Both the position numbers and the translations under genes were made by a program. From assembly GCA_937880095.1 (NCBI GenBank), contig CALFLK010000006.1:1-37341 (forward strand): DNA of 37,341 nt, in the 5' to 3' direction. Below, piece after piece: positions 1 to 9,084 of the stretch (position 1 is its first letter; each line of letters begins with the position of its first letter). The notes beneath the pieces are model-generated. The model worked only from the letters and a program-made list of their open reading frames with translations. It was not told where the DNA came from and made no database searches. The stretch comes from an uncultured Faecalibacterium sp. (GTDB lineage: Bacteria > Bacillota > Clostridia > Oscillospirales > Ruminococcaceae).

Positions 1-48
1 AGGCCTCTCACGCCTTTAACATCGGTTCGATTCCGGTACGGGTCACCA
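1..48 (+). tRNA. tRNA-Glu (CTC), 3' part only
   Basis: The window opens inside a tRNA. The anticodon stem AAGGC/GCCTT (first A outside the window) closes a 7-base loop CTCTCAC, giving anticodon CTC. A T arm with GGTTCGATTCC and a 3' CCA follow. The 5' half lies outside the window. Glu identity is read from the anticodon. Confidence 0.85.
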
Positions 49-53
49 AATAT

Positions 54-129
54 GCACCATTAGCTCAGTTGGTAGAGCAACTGACTCTTAATCAGTGGGT
101 CCTGGGTTCGAGTCCCCGATGGTGCACCA
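54..129 (+). tRNA. tRNA-Lys (CTT)
   Basis: A complete 76-base cloverleaf. The acceptor stem GCACCAT/ATGGTGC pairs over 7 bp, the anticodon stem ACTGA/TCAGT closes loop CTCTTAA (anticodon CTT), and CCA is encoded. The T stem has one T-C mismatch (second pair), which is unusual but does not break the fold. It lies 5 bases after tRNA-Glu, so the two are probably co-transcribed. Confidence 0.95.
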
Positions 130-133
130 CAAA

Positions 134-173
134 ACACCTGAATGCTTACGCATTTGGGTGTTTTTTGTTTTTT
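134..173 (+). terminator. Terminator of the tRNA operon
   Basis: A 12-bp stem (134-145 with 150-161, two G-T pairs) closes a TTAC loop and is followed by a run of T broken by one G. It sits 4 bases after the tRNA-Lys CCA end. Confidence 0.9.
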
Positions 174-247
174 CACAGAATTAGGCTTAGGCAGTAAATG
201 AAGTTGAAAACATTTCGTTAACAGATAACGAAAGCAGAACAGTTATA

Positions 248-276
248 TTGCACGGACTGTAGATAAAAGGTATAAT
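248..276 (+). promoter_or_regulatory. Sigma-A promoter for the oligoendopeptidase gene
   Basis: TTGCAC at 248-253, 17-base spacer, TATAAT at 271-276. The leader to the ATG at 327 is about 45 bases. Confidence 0.8.
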
Positions 277-326
277 ATTAGAAGTGTATTTCTATAAAAT
301 ATGCAAAATTTAGGAGGGTTAATTTT

Positions 327-2030
327 ATGAAGTTCTCTGAAATGCCGTATCAGCGTCCGGATTTGGATGCTGCCAAGAAGGAACTGTCTGATTTGACAGC
401 TCGCCTGAAGAGTGCGCCGGATTATGCCACTGCAAAGCAGGTATTCCTGGAGAAGGAAAATGCAGGAAAGCACATGGAGACGATGGCTACATTGGCAAGT
501 ACGCGTCATTCGATTGACACGCGCGACGCTTTCTATGATGCAGAGGAAAATTTCTGGAACAATGCCTTGCCTGAATTGCAGGAGTATGAGCAGGCATGGA
601 CGATGGCTATGCTGGAAAGTCCTTTCCGCAAGGACTTTGCTGAAGAATTCGGCGATTTGATGTTTGTTAACGCTGAAATCGAGCTGAAGTCTTTCTCTCC
701 GGAAATCATTCCCGATATGACGAAAGAAAATATGCTGACGCAGGAGTATGAAAAGCTGTTGGCTTCTGCACAGATTCCCTTTGAAGGAAAGACCTATACC
801 TTGAGCCAGTTGACTCCGCTGAAGAGTGATCCGGATGACGCACGTCGTCTGGCAGCTTGGAAAGCGGAAGGTCAGTGGTACAAGGACAATCAGGAAAAGC
901 TGGACAGTATTTATGATGAACTGGTCAAGCTGCGTGATGGTATGGGTCGCAAGCTGGGCTATGACGGCTTTACCGAACTGGGCTACTACCGCATGGGTCG
1001 TAACTGCTACACCAAGGAAGATGTGGAAAAGTTCCGCGCAGCTGTTGTGAAGTACTTGGTTCCGGTTGCAACGGATATTTACAAAGCACAGGCAAAGCGC
1101 CTGAAGATGGAATATCCGCTGAGCTTTGCAGATGCTGCGTTGGAGTTCCGTTCCGGCAACCCCAGACCTGCAGGCGATGCAGATGAAATCCTGGCAGCCG
1201 GTAAGCGTTTTTACGACGCACTGAGCCCGGAATCCAGTGAGTTCTTCCGCACGATGCTGGACAACGAGCTGTTGGATGTTCTGTCTACTGAAGGCAAGGC
1301 AAGCGGCGGTTACTGCACATCTTTGCCTGACTACGAGGTCCCGTTCATTTTTGCAAACTTCAACGGCACACAGGGCGACGTTGAAGTAATCACCCACGAG
1401 GCAGGTCATGCATTTGCTGCTTGGATGAACCGCACGCGCATTCCCACTGCAACCGTTTGGCCCAGCATGGAAGGCTGTGAAGTGCATTCCATGTCCATGG
1501 AGTTCTTCGGATGGCTGTCTGCTGAAGATTTCTTCGGCAAGGACGCACGCAAGTTCCGTTACAGCCATTTGGCAGGTGCATTGACCTTTATTCCTTACGG
1601 TACGATGGTTGACCACTTCCAGCATGAAGTGTATGCACACCCCGAAATGACGCCTTCTGAGCGCCATGGTGTGTGGAAGAAGCTGCTGGGTGTTTATATG
1701 CCTTGGATGCGTCTGGATGGTGAGATTCCGTTCTACAGCGAGGGTGAAGGCTGGCAGCGTCAGCATCATATTTACTCTTCTCCCTTCTACTATATTGACT
1801 ACTGCTTGGCTCAGACAATCGCACTGCAGTTCTGGGCACGCATTCAGGACGATGAGAAGGATGCATGGGAGCATTATATGGCTTACACCAAGCAGGGCGG
1901 CAGCCATACCTTCACGGATCTACTGAAGAATGCTGATCTGGACAGCCCCTTTGACGAAAAGTGCCTGCGTTCCGTTTGTGAAAAGGCTCACGCTTGGCTG
2001 GCTGATTATGATTTGACGGGTATTGAATAA
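327..2030 (+). CDS. M3 family oligoendopeptidase (PepF-like)
   Basis: A 567-residue cytosolic zinc metallopeptidase with no signal peptide. The zinc motif HEAGH is at residues 357-361, and a probable third ligand Glu385 lies in EVHSMSME 24 residues further on, the usual M3 layout. Members of this family cut short peptides inside the cell. AGGAGGG lies just upstream of the ATG. A peptide ABC transporter operon starts about 770 bases downstream, which fits use of imported peptides, but it has its own promoter. The family is clear; substrate size and the exact subfamily (PepF or another M3B) are not. Confidence 0.93.
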   Translation: MKFSEMPYQRPDLDAAKKELSDLTARLKSAPDYATAKQVFLEKENAGKHMETMATLASTRHSIDTRDAFYDAEENFWNNALPELQEYEQAWTMAMLESPFRKDFAEEFGDLMFVNAEIELKSFSPEIIPDMTKENMLTQEYEKLLASAQIPFEGKTYTLSQLTPLKSDPDDARRLAAWKAEGQWYKDNQEKLDSIYDELVKLRDGMGRKLGYDGFTELGYYRMGRNCYTKEDVEKFRAAVVKYLVPVATDIYKAQAKRLKMEYPLSFADAALEFRSGNPRPAGDADEILAAGKRFYDALSPESSEFFRTMLDNELLDVLSTEGKASGGYCTSLPDYEVPFIFANFNGTQGDVEVITHEAGHAFAAWMNRTRIPTATVWPSMEGCEVHSMSMEFFGWLSAEDFFGKDARKFRYSHLAGALTFIPYGTMVDHFQHEVYAHPEMTPSERHGVWKKLLGVYMPWMRLDGEIPFYSEGEGWQRQHHIYSSPFYYIDYCLAQTIALQFWARIQDDEKDAWEHYMAYTKQGGSHTFTDLLKNADLDSPFDEKCLRSVCEKAHAWLADYDLTGIE

Positions 2031-2033
2031 GCT

Positions 2034-2576
2034 ATGGCAGAAAAAAAGAAAAAACGCGGTAAACGAGAACATCTGAAGGATTTTTATAAAGATGTTTCGG
2101 GAAAATATGTTTACGGCGGTGCAATGTATAGCTGCAACTTGCCGAATGTAGAGCGTAAACGCAATTTGATGCTGATGTGGCTTTGCGGTGGTGGATCGTT
2201 GGTTGCACTCATTGTAGGTGGTTGTATTCCCGCTGCGGGAATGACAGAAGGTTTTTTTGTCTTGCCATTCTATTTGGGAACCGTTATCAGCGTGATTATG
2301 GTTTGCTGGGCACTGTGGGAGCTTTGCGATGGCGGAGAACCCATGCGCGAGTATATCTACGAAGCCAGCGTGGTCAAAATACCCAAACGATGTGAATTCG
2401 GCATGGTGCTGGGTGGCCTTTGTCTGGTTGGATTATTGGTACATTTGTTGCTAGCTGGCTTAAACAATGCAAAACTTTGGGCGACAGTGTTTTTCGTAGC
2501 AATACAGGTTGTAGTTGTCTTGAGCATGTTTTTTATTAAAAAATTGTTAAAAGATATGAAATGGACAAAAAAGTGA
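2034..2576 (+). CDS. Small membrane protein, function unknown
   Basis: 180 residues, starting 3 bases after the peptidase stop, so probably co-transcribed and translationally coupled; no good separate ribosome site is visible. The first 25 residues are strongly basic (AEKKKKRGKRE). Four hydrophobic segments are visible at about 47-69, 73-95, 124-144 and 147-169, with a charged loop between the second and third. I recognise no family. Its only contextual hint is the pairing with the peptidase. Confidence 0.75.
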   Translation: MAEKKKKRGKREHLKDFYKDVSGKYVYGGAMYSCNLPNVERKRNLMLMWLCGGGSLVALIVGGCIPAAGMTEGFFVLPFYLGTVISVIMVCWALWELCDGGEPMREYIYEASVVKIPKRCEFGMVLGGLCLVGLLVHLLLAGLNNAKLWATVFFVAIQVVVVLSMFFIKKLLKDMKWTKK

Positions 2577-2619
2577 CGAAGAAGCCTACAAATTATCATG
2601 CATTAGTGCCATGAAGCGA

Positions 2620-2648
2620 TTGACAAAAATGCTGTAAAACGGTATAAT
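2620..2648 (+). promoter_or_regulatory. Consensus promoter of the peptide ABC operon
   Basis: TTGACA at 2620-2625, exactly 17 bases, TATAAT at 2643-2648. A perfect sigma-A match, consistent with high expression of the binding protein. Confidence 0.88.
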
Positions 2649-2700
2649 AACAAGCATGTACATTCGTGTCACAAGATTTGGGAAAGTATGACACTATGTA

Positions 2701-2771
2701 GAAAAGAGAAAATCTCTTTTCGCTGTCCGCCATCCGTGGACAGCCTGCCCAGCCTCTGGGGAAATAAGAGG
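2701..2771 (+). other. Structured 5' leader of the peptide ABC operon
   Basis: Three successive inverted repeats lie between the promoter and the ribosome site: GAAAAGAGA/TCTCTTTTC (2701-2709 with 2713-2721), CTGTCC/GGACAG (2723-2728 with 2738-2743) and CCTCT/AGAGG (2753-2757 with 2767-2771). None is followed by a T tract, so this is not an obvious terminator. It could stabilise the mRNA; I match it to no known riboswitch. Confidence 0.5.
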
Positions 2772-2797
2772 GAAAAATTGAATGGAGGAAAACTATC

Positions 2798-5104
2798 ATG
2801 AAAAAGATCTCTCGTCGCAACTTTCTGAAAGCAATGGGAATCACTGCTGGTGTCGCAGCTCTGGCTGGCTGTGGCGGTGGTGATTCTACGAGCAACGCCA
2901 ATACCGATGGCGGCAAAAAGGACACTCCGCTGGTTGTCGGCTATCTGCCGTTCAACGGCAAGTTCTCTCCTTTCTTTGCTGAAACCGAGTATGACCGTAA
3001 CGTCAGCGATATGACGCAGATCGGTCTGCTGACCAACGACCGTAACGGCGCTATCATCTACAACGGCATTCAGGGTGAGACCATTCCTTACAACGGTAAG
3101 GATTACAACTACACTGGTGCTGCAGATATCAAGGTAACCGAAAACGATGATGGTACCGTATTCTATGATATCACGATGCGTGATGACCTGAAGTTCTCTG
3201 ATGGTGAGCCTGTTACCATCGACGACGCTATCTTCAGCATGTACGTTAGCTGCGACCCCACTTTTGATGGCGGCGCAACCCTGTACGCTCTGCCCATCGA
3301 TGGTCTGCGGGAGTACCGCAGCGGTATGCAGACTCGTCTGGATCTGATTCTGGCTACCGAGAACAAGGGCTACGAAGCAAACGACTACTACACCGAAGAG
3401 CAGTACAACGCTTTCTGGCAGGCTTTCAATGCTGCAGGTGAGAAGTTTGCTCAGGAAATCGTGGACTACGTCATTGCACAGATGAGCACTACCGGCGTGG
3501 CAGATTCTGCTGCAGCATGGGGCTTTGAAGGTCTGAAGGAAGACGCAACTGCTGCTGACTTCTTTGCAGCAATCGTAGCAAAGTATGGCTACGACATCAG
3601 CGATGCTGGCATCAATGCTGAGTCTGCTGGCAGTTCTCTGAGCGCTCTGATCATGACTGAGCTGGGCGACAAGGCTGACGAAATTCAGACTGGTGTTCAG
3701 ACTGGTGAAGGCGCTGACTACATCAAGGGCATCCAGAAGACTGGCGACTACAGCATGCGTGTGGTTCTGACCAGCGTGGACGCAACTGCTATTTACCAGC
3801 TGGGTGTTCAGGTTTGCCCGCTGCACTACTACGGCGACAAGAGCCTGTACGACTACGATGCTCACAAGTTTGGTTTCCCCAAGGGCGACCTGAGCAAGGT
3901 TCGTGAGGCTACCTCTAATCCCATGGGCGCTGGTCCCTACAAGTTCGTCAAGTATGAGAACGGCGTAGTTAACTTTGAAGCAAACGAGCTGTACTACAAG
4001 GGCGCACCCAAGACCAAGTTCGTCAACTTCCTGGAATCTCAGGAAACTGATAAGCTGAATGGTATTATTACCGGCACCATCGACATCAGCGATCCTTCCT
4101 TTGAGAAGGATACCGTTGATGCTGTTGAGCAGGCAAACGGCGGCGAGCTGAGCGGCAAGGTGATTACTGTCAGCACTGTTGACAACCTGGGCTACGGCTA
4201 CATCGGCATGAGCGCAAACGTCCTGAACGTTGGCGGTGAGCCGGGTTCTGATGCTTCCAAGAATCTGCGTAAGGCTTTCGGTACGGTTCTGGCTGTTTAC
4301 CGTGACGTTGCAATCGACACCTACTACGGCGAGCGTGCAACGGTTATCAACTACCCCATCTCCAACACCAGCTGGGCAGCACCCCAGTCTACCGATGATG
4401 GTTACAAGCTGGCTTTCTCTACCGACGTGGACGGCAATGATATTTACACTTCCTCCATGTCTGCTGAAGAAAAGTATGATGCTGCTCTGAAGGCTGCTCT
4501 GGGCTTCTTCGAGGCTGCTGGCTACACCGTCGAAAATGGTATGCTGACCGCTGCTCCCAAGGGCGCTGCTCTGGAGTACGAGCTGCTGATTCCTGCAGAC
4601 GGCGCTGGCGATCACCCCTCCTTCATGGTCTGCACCAACGCTTCCGATGCAATGAAGAAGATCGGCATGAACCTGATCGTTCGTGACCTGAGCAACGGCA
4701 CTGAGCTGTGGGACGGTATCGAAGCAGAGACCGTCGCTATGTGGGCAGCTGCATGGGCTGCAACCATCGATCCCGATATGTACCAGATCTACTACGCAGA
4801 CGTTGAGCACAACGGCGAAAATGCTGGTGGTTCCAACTACATGTACGATATCGCTGACCCCGATCTGGACCAGATGATTCTGGACGCACGTACTTCTACC
4901 GACCAGACTTATCGTAAGGCAGTTTACAAGGCTTGCCTGGATACGATTATTGACTGGGCAGTTGAGGTTCCTGTCTACCAGCGTCAGAATGCAATTACGA
5001 TCAGCACCGAGCGTGTGGATGTCAACACCATTACCCCTGACATCACTCCGTTCTGGCCCTGGACCAGTGAGATCGAAAAGATTGAGCTGAATGCAAACAA
5101 GTAA
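2798..5104 (+). CDS. Peptide ABC transporter substrate-binding lipoprotein (SBP_bac_5 family)
   Basis: 768 residues. The N-terminus carries a twin-arginine motif SRRNFLK and a lipobox ALAGC with Cys25, so it is probably exported folded by Tat and anchored as a lipoprotein. Family 5 signatures follow: RDDLKFSDGEPVTIDDAIFS at about 128-147 and NPMGAGPYKF later. The family usually has 500-600 residues; about 130 extra, largely helical residues (roughly 177-305) are inserted in the N-terminal half. GGAGG precedes the ATG by 9 bases. It is the first gene of a full Dpp/Opp operon, so a peptide ligand is most likely, though nickel or another solute cannot be excluded. Confidence 0.92.
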   Translation: MKKISRRNFLKAMGITAGVAALAGCGGGDSTSNANTDGGKKDTPLVVGYLPFNGKFSPFFAETEYDRNVSDMTQIGLLTNDRNGAIIYNGIQGETIPYNGKDYNYTGAADIKVTENDDGTVFYDITMRDDLKFSDGEPVTIDDAIFSMYVSCDPTFDGGATLYALPIDGLREYRSGMQTRLDLILATENKGYEANDYYTEEQYNAFWQAFNAAGEKFAQEIVDYVIAQMSTTGVADSAAAWGFEGLKEDATAADFFAAIVAKYGYDISDAGINAESAGSSLSALIMTELGDKADEIQTGVQTGEGADYIKGIQKTGDYSMRVVLTSVDATAIYQLGVQVCPLHYYGDKSLYDYDAHKFGFPKGDLSKVREATSNPMGAGPYKFVKYENGVVNFEANELYYKGAPKTKFVNFLESQETDKLNGIITGTIDISDPSFEKDTVDAVEQANGGELSGKVITVSTVDNLGYGYIGMSANVLNVGGEPGSDASKNLRKAFGTVLAVYRDVAIDTYYGERATVINYPISNTSWAAPQSTDDGYKLAFSTDVDGNDIYTSSMSAEEKYDAALKAALGFFEAAGYTVENGMLTAAPKGAALEYELLIPADGAGDHPSFMVCTNASDAMKKIGMNLIVRDLSNGTELWDGIEAETVAMWAAAWAATIDPDMYQIYYADVEHNGENAGGSNYMYDIADPDLDQMILDARTSTDQTYRKAVYKACLDTIIDWAVEVPVYQRQNAITISTERVDVNTITPDITPFWPWTSEIEKIELNANK

Positions 5105-5136
5105 TTTAACTGTTTGTAGCTAAAAATTAAAGATGC

Positions 5137-5247
5137 ACACAGCTGTTCCGCAGTTCTTGTGAGAGTTGCGGAACAGTATGCTGTGTATCAAGCAACGGCC
5201 CTGCACCAGAGTCTTTGCTGACGGCGCAGAGCCGTCGCTTGATATAC
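5137..5247 (+). other. Long structured intergenic region between receptor and permease genes
   Basis: A strong hairpin pairs CTGTTCCGCA (5143-5152) with TGCGGAACAG (5167-5176), extended by ACACAG/CTGTGT (5137-5142 with 5181-5186). Further on, GACGGC/GCCGTC (5220-5225 with 5231-5236) forms a second stem, and GTGTATCAAGC near 5183-5193 can pair with GCTTGATATAC near 5237-5247. No T tract follows. Such structures between receptor and permease genes often protect the upstream mRNA and lower downstream expression; that role is inferred here. Confidence 0.6.
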
Positions 5248-5343
5248 AGCAGCCCCCACAATTTTATCCTAAAAGAGTGGGGATTCGATGTATGTAAGTT
5301 GAAAAACTTGGATACAAATTTATTCCAATGGAGGTTAATCCCA

Positions 5344-6330
5344 GTGCGCAAATATGTTACGAAAAGAATACTGATCTCGCTTGTGATCCTGCTTTGCGTG
5401 TCTTTCATCATTTATGGTATGATGCGCAGCCTGCCCACATCTTACATTGAAACCATGGCTCGTGAAAAGTCCATGCAGCCTGGCTCTAAGAGCTACGATG
5501 AATGGATGGAACAGCTGACCAAAATGTACCATCTGGACGATCAAATCGTTCCTGGCTTTTTCGGGTGGCTAACGACAGCCTTGCGCGGTGAATTCGGCGA
5601 TAGCTGGAAGTGGACCGTGCCTGTTCTGCAGAAGTTTAAGGATTGCATTGGCGTTTCCTTTATTATGGGCGCAATATCCTTTGTGCTACAGCTCATTATA
5701 GCGATTCCGTTGGGCGTTATTGCTGCAACCAAGCAGTACAGCAAGACCGACTACACAATTTCGATTCTTGCATTGGCGGGTATTTCGCTGCCAACATTCT
5801 TCTTTGCATCCCTGCTGAAGCTGGTATTCAGTGTCAAGCTGGGCTGGTTCGATCTGTACGGTCTGGTTGGTCGTGATTTCGAGCAGCTGAGCGCTATGGG
5901 TCAGATGCTGGATATGGCAAAGCACTTGGTGCTGCCGATCACTACGCTGACCGTTCTGAGCGTTGGCTCTCTGATGCGTTATACCCGTACCAATATGCTG
6001 GAAGTTCTGAATGCTGACTTTATTCGTACCGCTCGCGCAAAGGGCCTGAGCGAGAACAAGGTCATCTATCACCATGCATTCCGCAACACCCTGGTGCCTC
6101 TGGTAACTACCGTTGGTGGTTCTCTGCCCAGCCTGTTCTCCGGTGCTCTGATCACGGAAACGCTGTTCGGTATCAATGGTATCGGCTACGTTTCCTATCA
6201 GTCCATGGTTTCCGGTGATATTCCGTTCTCCATGTTCTACCTGGTGTTCCTGGCTATTTTGACACTGGCAGGCAACCTGATTTCTGATATTCTGTACGCA
6301 GTGGTTGACCCGCGCGTGCGTATTTCCTAA
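5344..6330 (+). CDS. Peptide ABC transporter permease, DppB/OppB type
   Basis: I choose the GTG at 5344 (328 residues, MRKYVTKRILIS...) because GGAGG lies 9 bases upstream and the family begins exactly so; an upstream in-frame ATG at 5215 adds 43 unlikely residues across the structured intergenic region. Features: first membrane helix at about residues 8-28, an extracytoplasmic loop, then the five-helix BPD_transp_1 core. The EAA-type coupling loop reads ADFIRTARAKGLSENKVIYHH and contacts the ATPases. It pairs with the next permease. Confidence 0.93.
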   Translation: MRKYVTKRILISLVILLCVSFIIYGMMRSLPTSYIETMAREKSMQPGSKSYDEWMEQLTKMYHLDDQIVPGFFGWLTTALRGEFGDSWKWTVPVLQKFKDCIGVSFIMGAISFVLQLIIAIPLGVIAATKQYSKTDYTISILALAGISLPTFFFASLLKLVFSVKLGWFDLYGLVGRDFEQLSAMGQMLDMAKHLVLPITTLTVLSVGSLMRYTRTNMLEVLNADFIRTARAKGLSENKVIYHHAFRNTLVPLVTTVGGSLPSLFSGALITETLFGINGIGYVSYQSMVSGDIPFSMFYLVFLAILTLAGNLISDILYAVVDPRVRIS

Positions 6331-6350
6331 CTCGGAAGGAGGATCTTGTA

Positions 6351-7910
6351 ATGGATGAGAAAAAAATGAATGCGCAGGATACCTCTGCCGAGAATAAGGA
6401 TAAACAGTACTCTCTGAACGACGATCGACGCGTTAAAGTGCTGAGCCCCGGTCAGCTGGTCGCAAAGCGCTTTTTCCGTAACCGTATCGCCGTTGTGGGT
6501 ATGGTGATTCTGCTGGCAATGTTCCTGTTCAGCTTTGTGGGTGGTATGATTACCCCTTATGGTGAGGCAGAACAGTTCCACCGTATCGAGCTGCAGAACA
6601 AAGAGTATGCCGGCGTGACCGAAAATACTGAACTGCGTTACGCAGCAGCCGACGGTCAGGATTACAGCAGCATTCTGCAGGCACAGACCGTTCTGGCTCT
6701 GCAGAAAAATAAGGAAACCTTCACCTACAGCAAAAAGGATTACAAGCTGGTCAAGGAAGGCGAAGACTTCTACAGCCTGCATGAGCAGAATGGTACCATG
6801 ATTGGTATTGCATACCGTGATATCGTGAATGCGGCTCAGTCAGACGCTAAGCTGAGCTTCCGGTTCCAGTTTGATGCCCTGAAGGCTTTCACCAACGGCG
6901 AAACTGCTTTCACTTCGGAAGGCAAGGATTACACCGTGGAAGAAGACGGTACTCTGCTGGAAGGCACGACCGAAGTCGGTTATGTTGGCCGTTATGTGGT
7001 GCAGAGCGTTATGTCTGACGTGTTCCTGACCCGTCAGTTCAAGGATACTACCATCGAAGCAATCGAAGCAGGCAAGAACGACTTTGTCTTTACCGATGTG
7101 GATGGCGCTGAGCATGAATACACCATTCAGTACGATGCTTCTGCAAAGGTATGGTCTGTTCGTCAGCTGACCGAAACCCGTGTGTTTGACGCATACGCTG
7201 CACCCAATGCAAAGCACTGGCTGGGTACCGATAAGAACGGTATGGATATGCTGACCCGTCTGATGTACGGCGGTCGTGTTTCTCTGGTCATCGGCTTCAT
7301 CGTTGTTATTATCGAGGTTGTTCTGGGTATCATCCTGGGTGGCATTTCCGGCTACTTTGGTGGCTGGATCGATATGCTGATCATGCGTATCGTTGATATT
7401 TTCTACTGCATCCCCTCTACGCCCATCATTATTATTCTGGGCGCTGCGATGGATGAGATGCGTGTGGACCCGCAGATTCGTATGCTGTACCTGATGCTGC
7501 TGCTGGGCTTCCTGGGCTGGCCGGGCATCGCTCGTATGGTTCGTGGTCAGATCCTGTCTCTGCGTGAGCAGGAGTTTATGACGGCTACCGAGGCTTGCGG
7601 TATTCGCGTTTCTCGCCGTATCTTCCGTCACCTGATCCCCAACGTAATCCCGCAGCTGATCGTTATTGCTACCATGGGTCTGGGCTCTACGATTCTGACC
7701 GAGGCAACGCTGTCGTTCCTGGGTCTGGGCGTTAAGTTCCCGTTCGCATCCTGGGGTAATATCATCAACGACGTTAATAACACTTACGTTTTGACCAACT
7801 TCTGGTTCATTTGGATTCCTGCCGGCGTCTGCCTGCTGTTGACGGTTCTGGCTTTCAACCTGGTAGGCGATGGTCTGCGCGACGCGTTTGACCCGAAGAT
7901 GAAGCGCTAA
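6351..7910 (+). CDS. Peptide ABC transporter permease, DppC/OppC type, with a large extracytoplasmic insert
   Basis: 519 residues, against about 300 in typical DppC. The N-terminal OppC_N segment and first helix (about 45-66) are followed by roughly 205 extra residues (about 76-280) before the family motif LGTDKNGMD (291-299) and the five-helix core. The EAA loop lies at about 408-432. The insert is hydrophilic and shows recurring strand-like units around YSKKDYKLVKEGEDF, SEGKDYTVEEDG and DGAEHEYTIQYDA. By topology it would sit outside the membrane, where it could meet the equally enlarged receptor. AAGGAGG lies 8 bases before the ATG. Confidence 0.93.
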   Translation: MDEKKMNAQDTSAENKDKQYSLNDDRRVKVLSPGQLVAKRFFRNRIAVVGMVILLAMFLFSFVGGMITPYGEAEQFHRIELQNKEYAGVTENTELRYAAADGQDYSSILQAQTVLALQKNKETFTYSKKDYKLVKEGEDFYSLHEQNGTMIGIAYRDIVNAAQSDAKLSFRFQFDALKAFTNGETAFTSEGKDYTVEEDGTLLEGTTEVGYVGRYVVQSVMSDVFLTRQFKDTTIEAIEAGKNDFVFTDVDGAEHEYTIQYDASAKVWSVRQLTETRVFDAYAAPNAKHWLGTDKNGMDMLTRLMYGGRVSLVIGFIVVIIEVVLGIILGGISGYFGGWIDMLIMRIVDIFYCIPSTPIIIILGAAMDEMRVDPQIRMLYLMLLLGFLGWPGIARMVRGQILSLREQEFMTATEACGIRVSRRIFRHLIPNVIPQLIVIATMGLGSTILTEATLSFLGLGVKFPFASWGNIINDVNNTYVLTNFWFIWIPAGVCLLLTVLAFNLVGDGLRDAFDPKMKR

Positions 7911-7930
7911 GAGAGGGAGGAAGGAGTAAA

Positions 7931-9082
7931 ATGGCTAAGAAGAATAATGATGGCTATCTTTCCAGCAAAGAGTCTCGCCGCATCTCTAAGGAGAATCGCC
8001 GCATCACCTCTGAAATGGAAAAACAGCGCAAGCGCAAGAATGTTCCCGAAGAGGAATATTTGACCGAAATGCGCGACCCTAACAACGCAGTTGAGTTTGA
8101 TAACCTGCACACCTACTTCTTTACCGACGTAGGTACGGTCAAGAGCGTTGACGGTGTCAGCTATGATGTGCCGATCGGCAAGACCGTCGGCGTCGTGGGC
8201 GAGTCCGGCTGTGGCAAGAGCGTTACCAGCTTGAGCCTGATGCAGCTGCTGCAGCGCCCTCAGGGTCAGATCGTAGAAGGTCAGATTCGTCTGAACCTGG
8301 GCGATAAGGCTTATGATATTACCAAGACCCCGGATACTGTGATGCAGAAGTTGCGCGGCAACTATGTTTCCATGATTTTCCAGGAGCCCATGACCAGCCT
8401 GAACCCTGTGTTCCGTATCGGCGCACAGGTCGACGAGGTTATTGAGCTGCATAACGGTCAGAACATGACTAAGGAAGAAATCAAAAAGCGCACGATCGAG
8501 CTGCTGAACATGGTTGGTATCGCAAACAGCGACGGCGTCTACAGCATGTTCCCGCACGAGCTGTCCGGTGGTATGCGTCAGCGTGTTATGATTGCTATGG
8601 CACTGGCTTGCAGCCCCAAGCTGATCATCGCAGACGAGCCCACCACTGCACTGGACGTTACCATTCAGGCACAGATTCTGCACCTGCTGCGTGATCTGAA
8701 GGATAAGATCAATTCTTCTATCATGCTGATCACCCATGACCTGGGTGTTATCGCAGAGATGGCAGACTATGTGGTTGTTATGTACGCAGGCCGTATCGTT
8801 GAGAAGGGCACTGTTAAGGAAATCTTCGAGCATCCGGCTCACCCCTATACCATCGGTCTGATGGCTTCCAAGCCTGTCGTTGGTAAGCAGGTGGATAAGC
8901 TGTACTCGATTCCCGGCAAGGTGCCTAACCCGGTCAATATGCCGAACTACTGCTACTTCAAGGATCGCTGCGAAATGTGCATCGACAAGTGCAACGGCGC
9001 ATATCCTTGCGAAATCAGCCTGAGCCCCACCCACAAGGTGAGCTGCTACCGTTACTATGATAAAAAGGAGGGTGAAGAATAA
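7931..9082 (+). CDS. Peptide ABC transporter ATP-binding protein, DppD/OppD type
   Basis: 383 residues. Walker A GESGCGKS at 90-97, Q-loop near 151, signature LSGGMRQRV at 211-219, Walker B LIIADEP at 231-237, switch His269. The C-terminal oligopeptide-ABC extension holds Cys 341, 347, 350, 354, 360 and 372, a cluster that in some DppD proteins binds an iron-sulfur cluster. A basic, charged stretch of about 50 residues precedes the first strand and is longer than usual. The gene follows the DppC gene by 20 bases and works as a heterodimer with the next ATPase. Confidence 0.95.
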   Translation: MAKKNNDGYLSSKESRRISKENRRITSEMEKQRKRKNVPEEEYLTEMRDPNNAVEFDNLHTYFFTDVGTVKSVDGVSYDVPIGKTVGVVGESGCGKSVTSLSLMQLLQRPQGQIVEGQIRLNLGDKAYDITKTPDTVMQKLRGNYVSMIFQEPMTSLNPVFRIGAQVDEVIELHNGQNMTKEEIKKRTIELLNMVGIANSDGVYSMFPHELSGGMRQRVMIAMALACSPKLIIADEPTTALDVTIQAQILHLLRDLKDKINSSIMLITHDLGVIAEMADYVVVMYAGRIVEKGTVKEIFEHPAHPYTIGLMASKPVVGKQVDKLYSIPGKVPNPVNMPNYCYFKDRCEMCIDKCNGAYPCEISLSPTHKVSCYRYYDKKEGEE

Positions 9083-9084
9083 TT

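Noticed and set aside
243..4810. Long open frames on the minus strand opposite the peptidase and the peptide receptor (up to 713 codons).
   Set aside because: They mirror strong plus-strand genes with clear family motifs, have no ribosome sites and encode Leu/Val/His-rich low-complexity sequence typical of shadow frames in biased codon usage.
5215..5343. Upstream ATG extension of the DppB-type permease by 43 residues.
   Set aside because: It runs through the structured intergenic region, has no ribosome site, and the GTG at 5344 has GGAGG at 9 bases and gives the canonical N-terminus.
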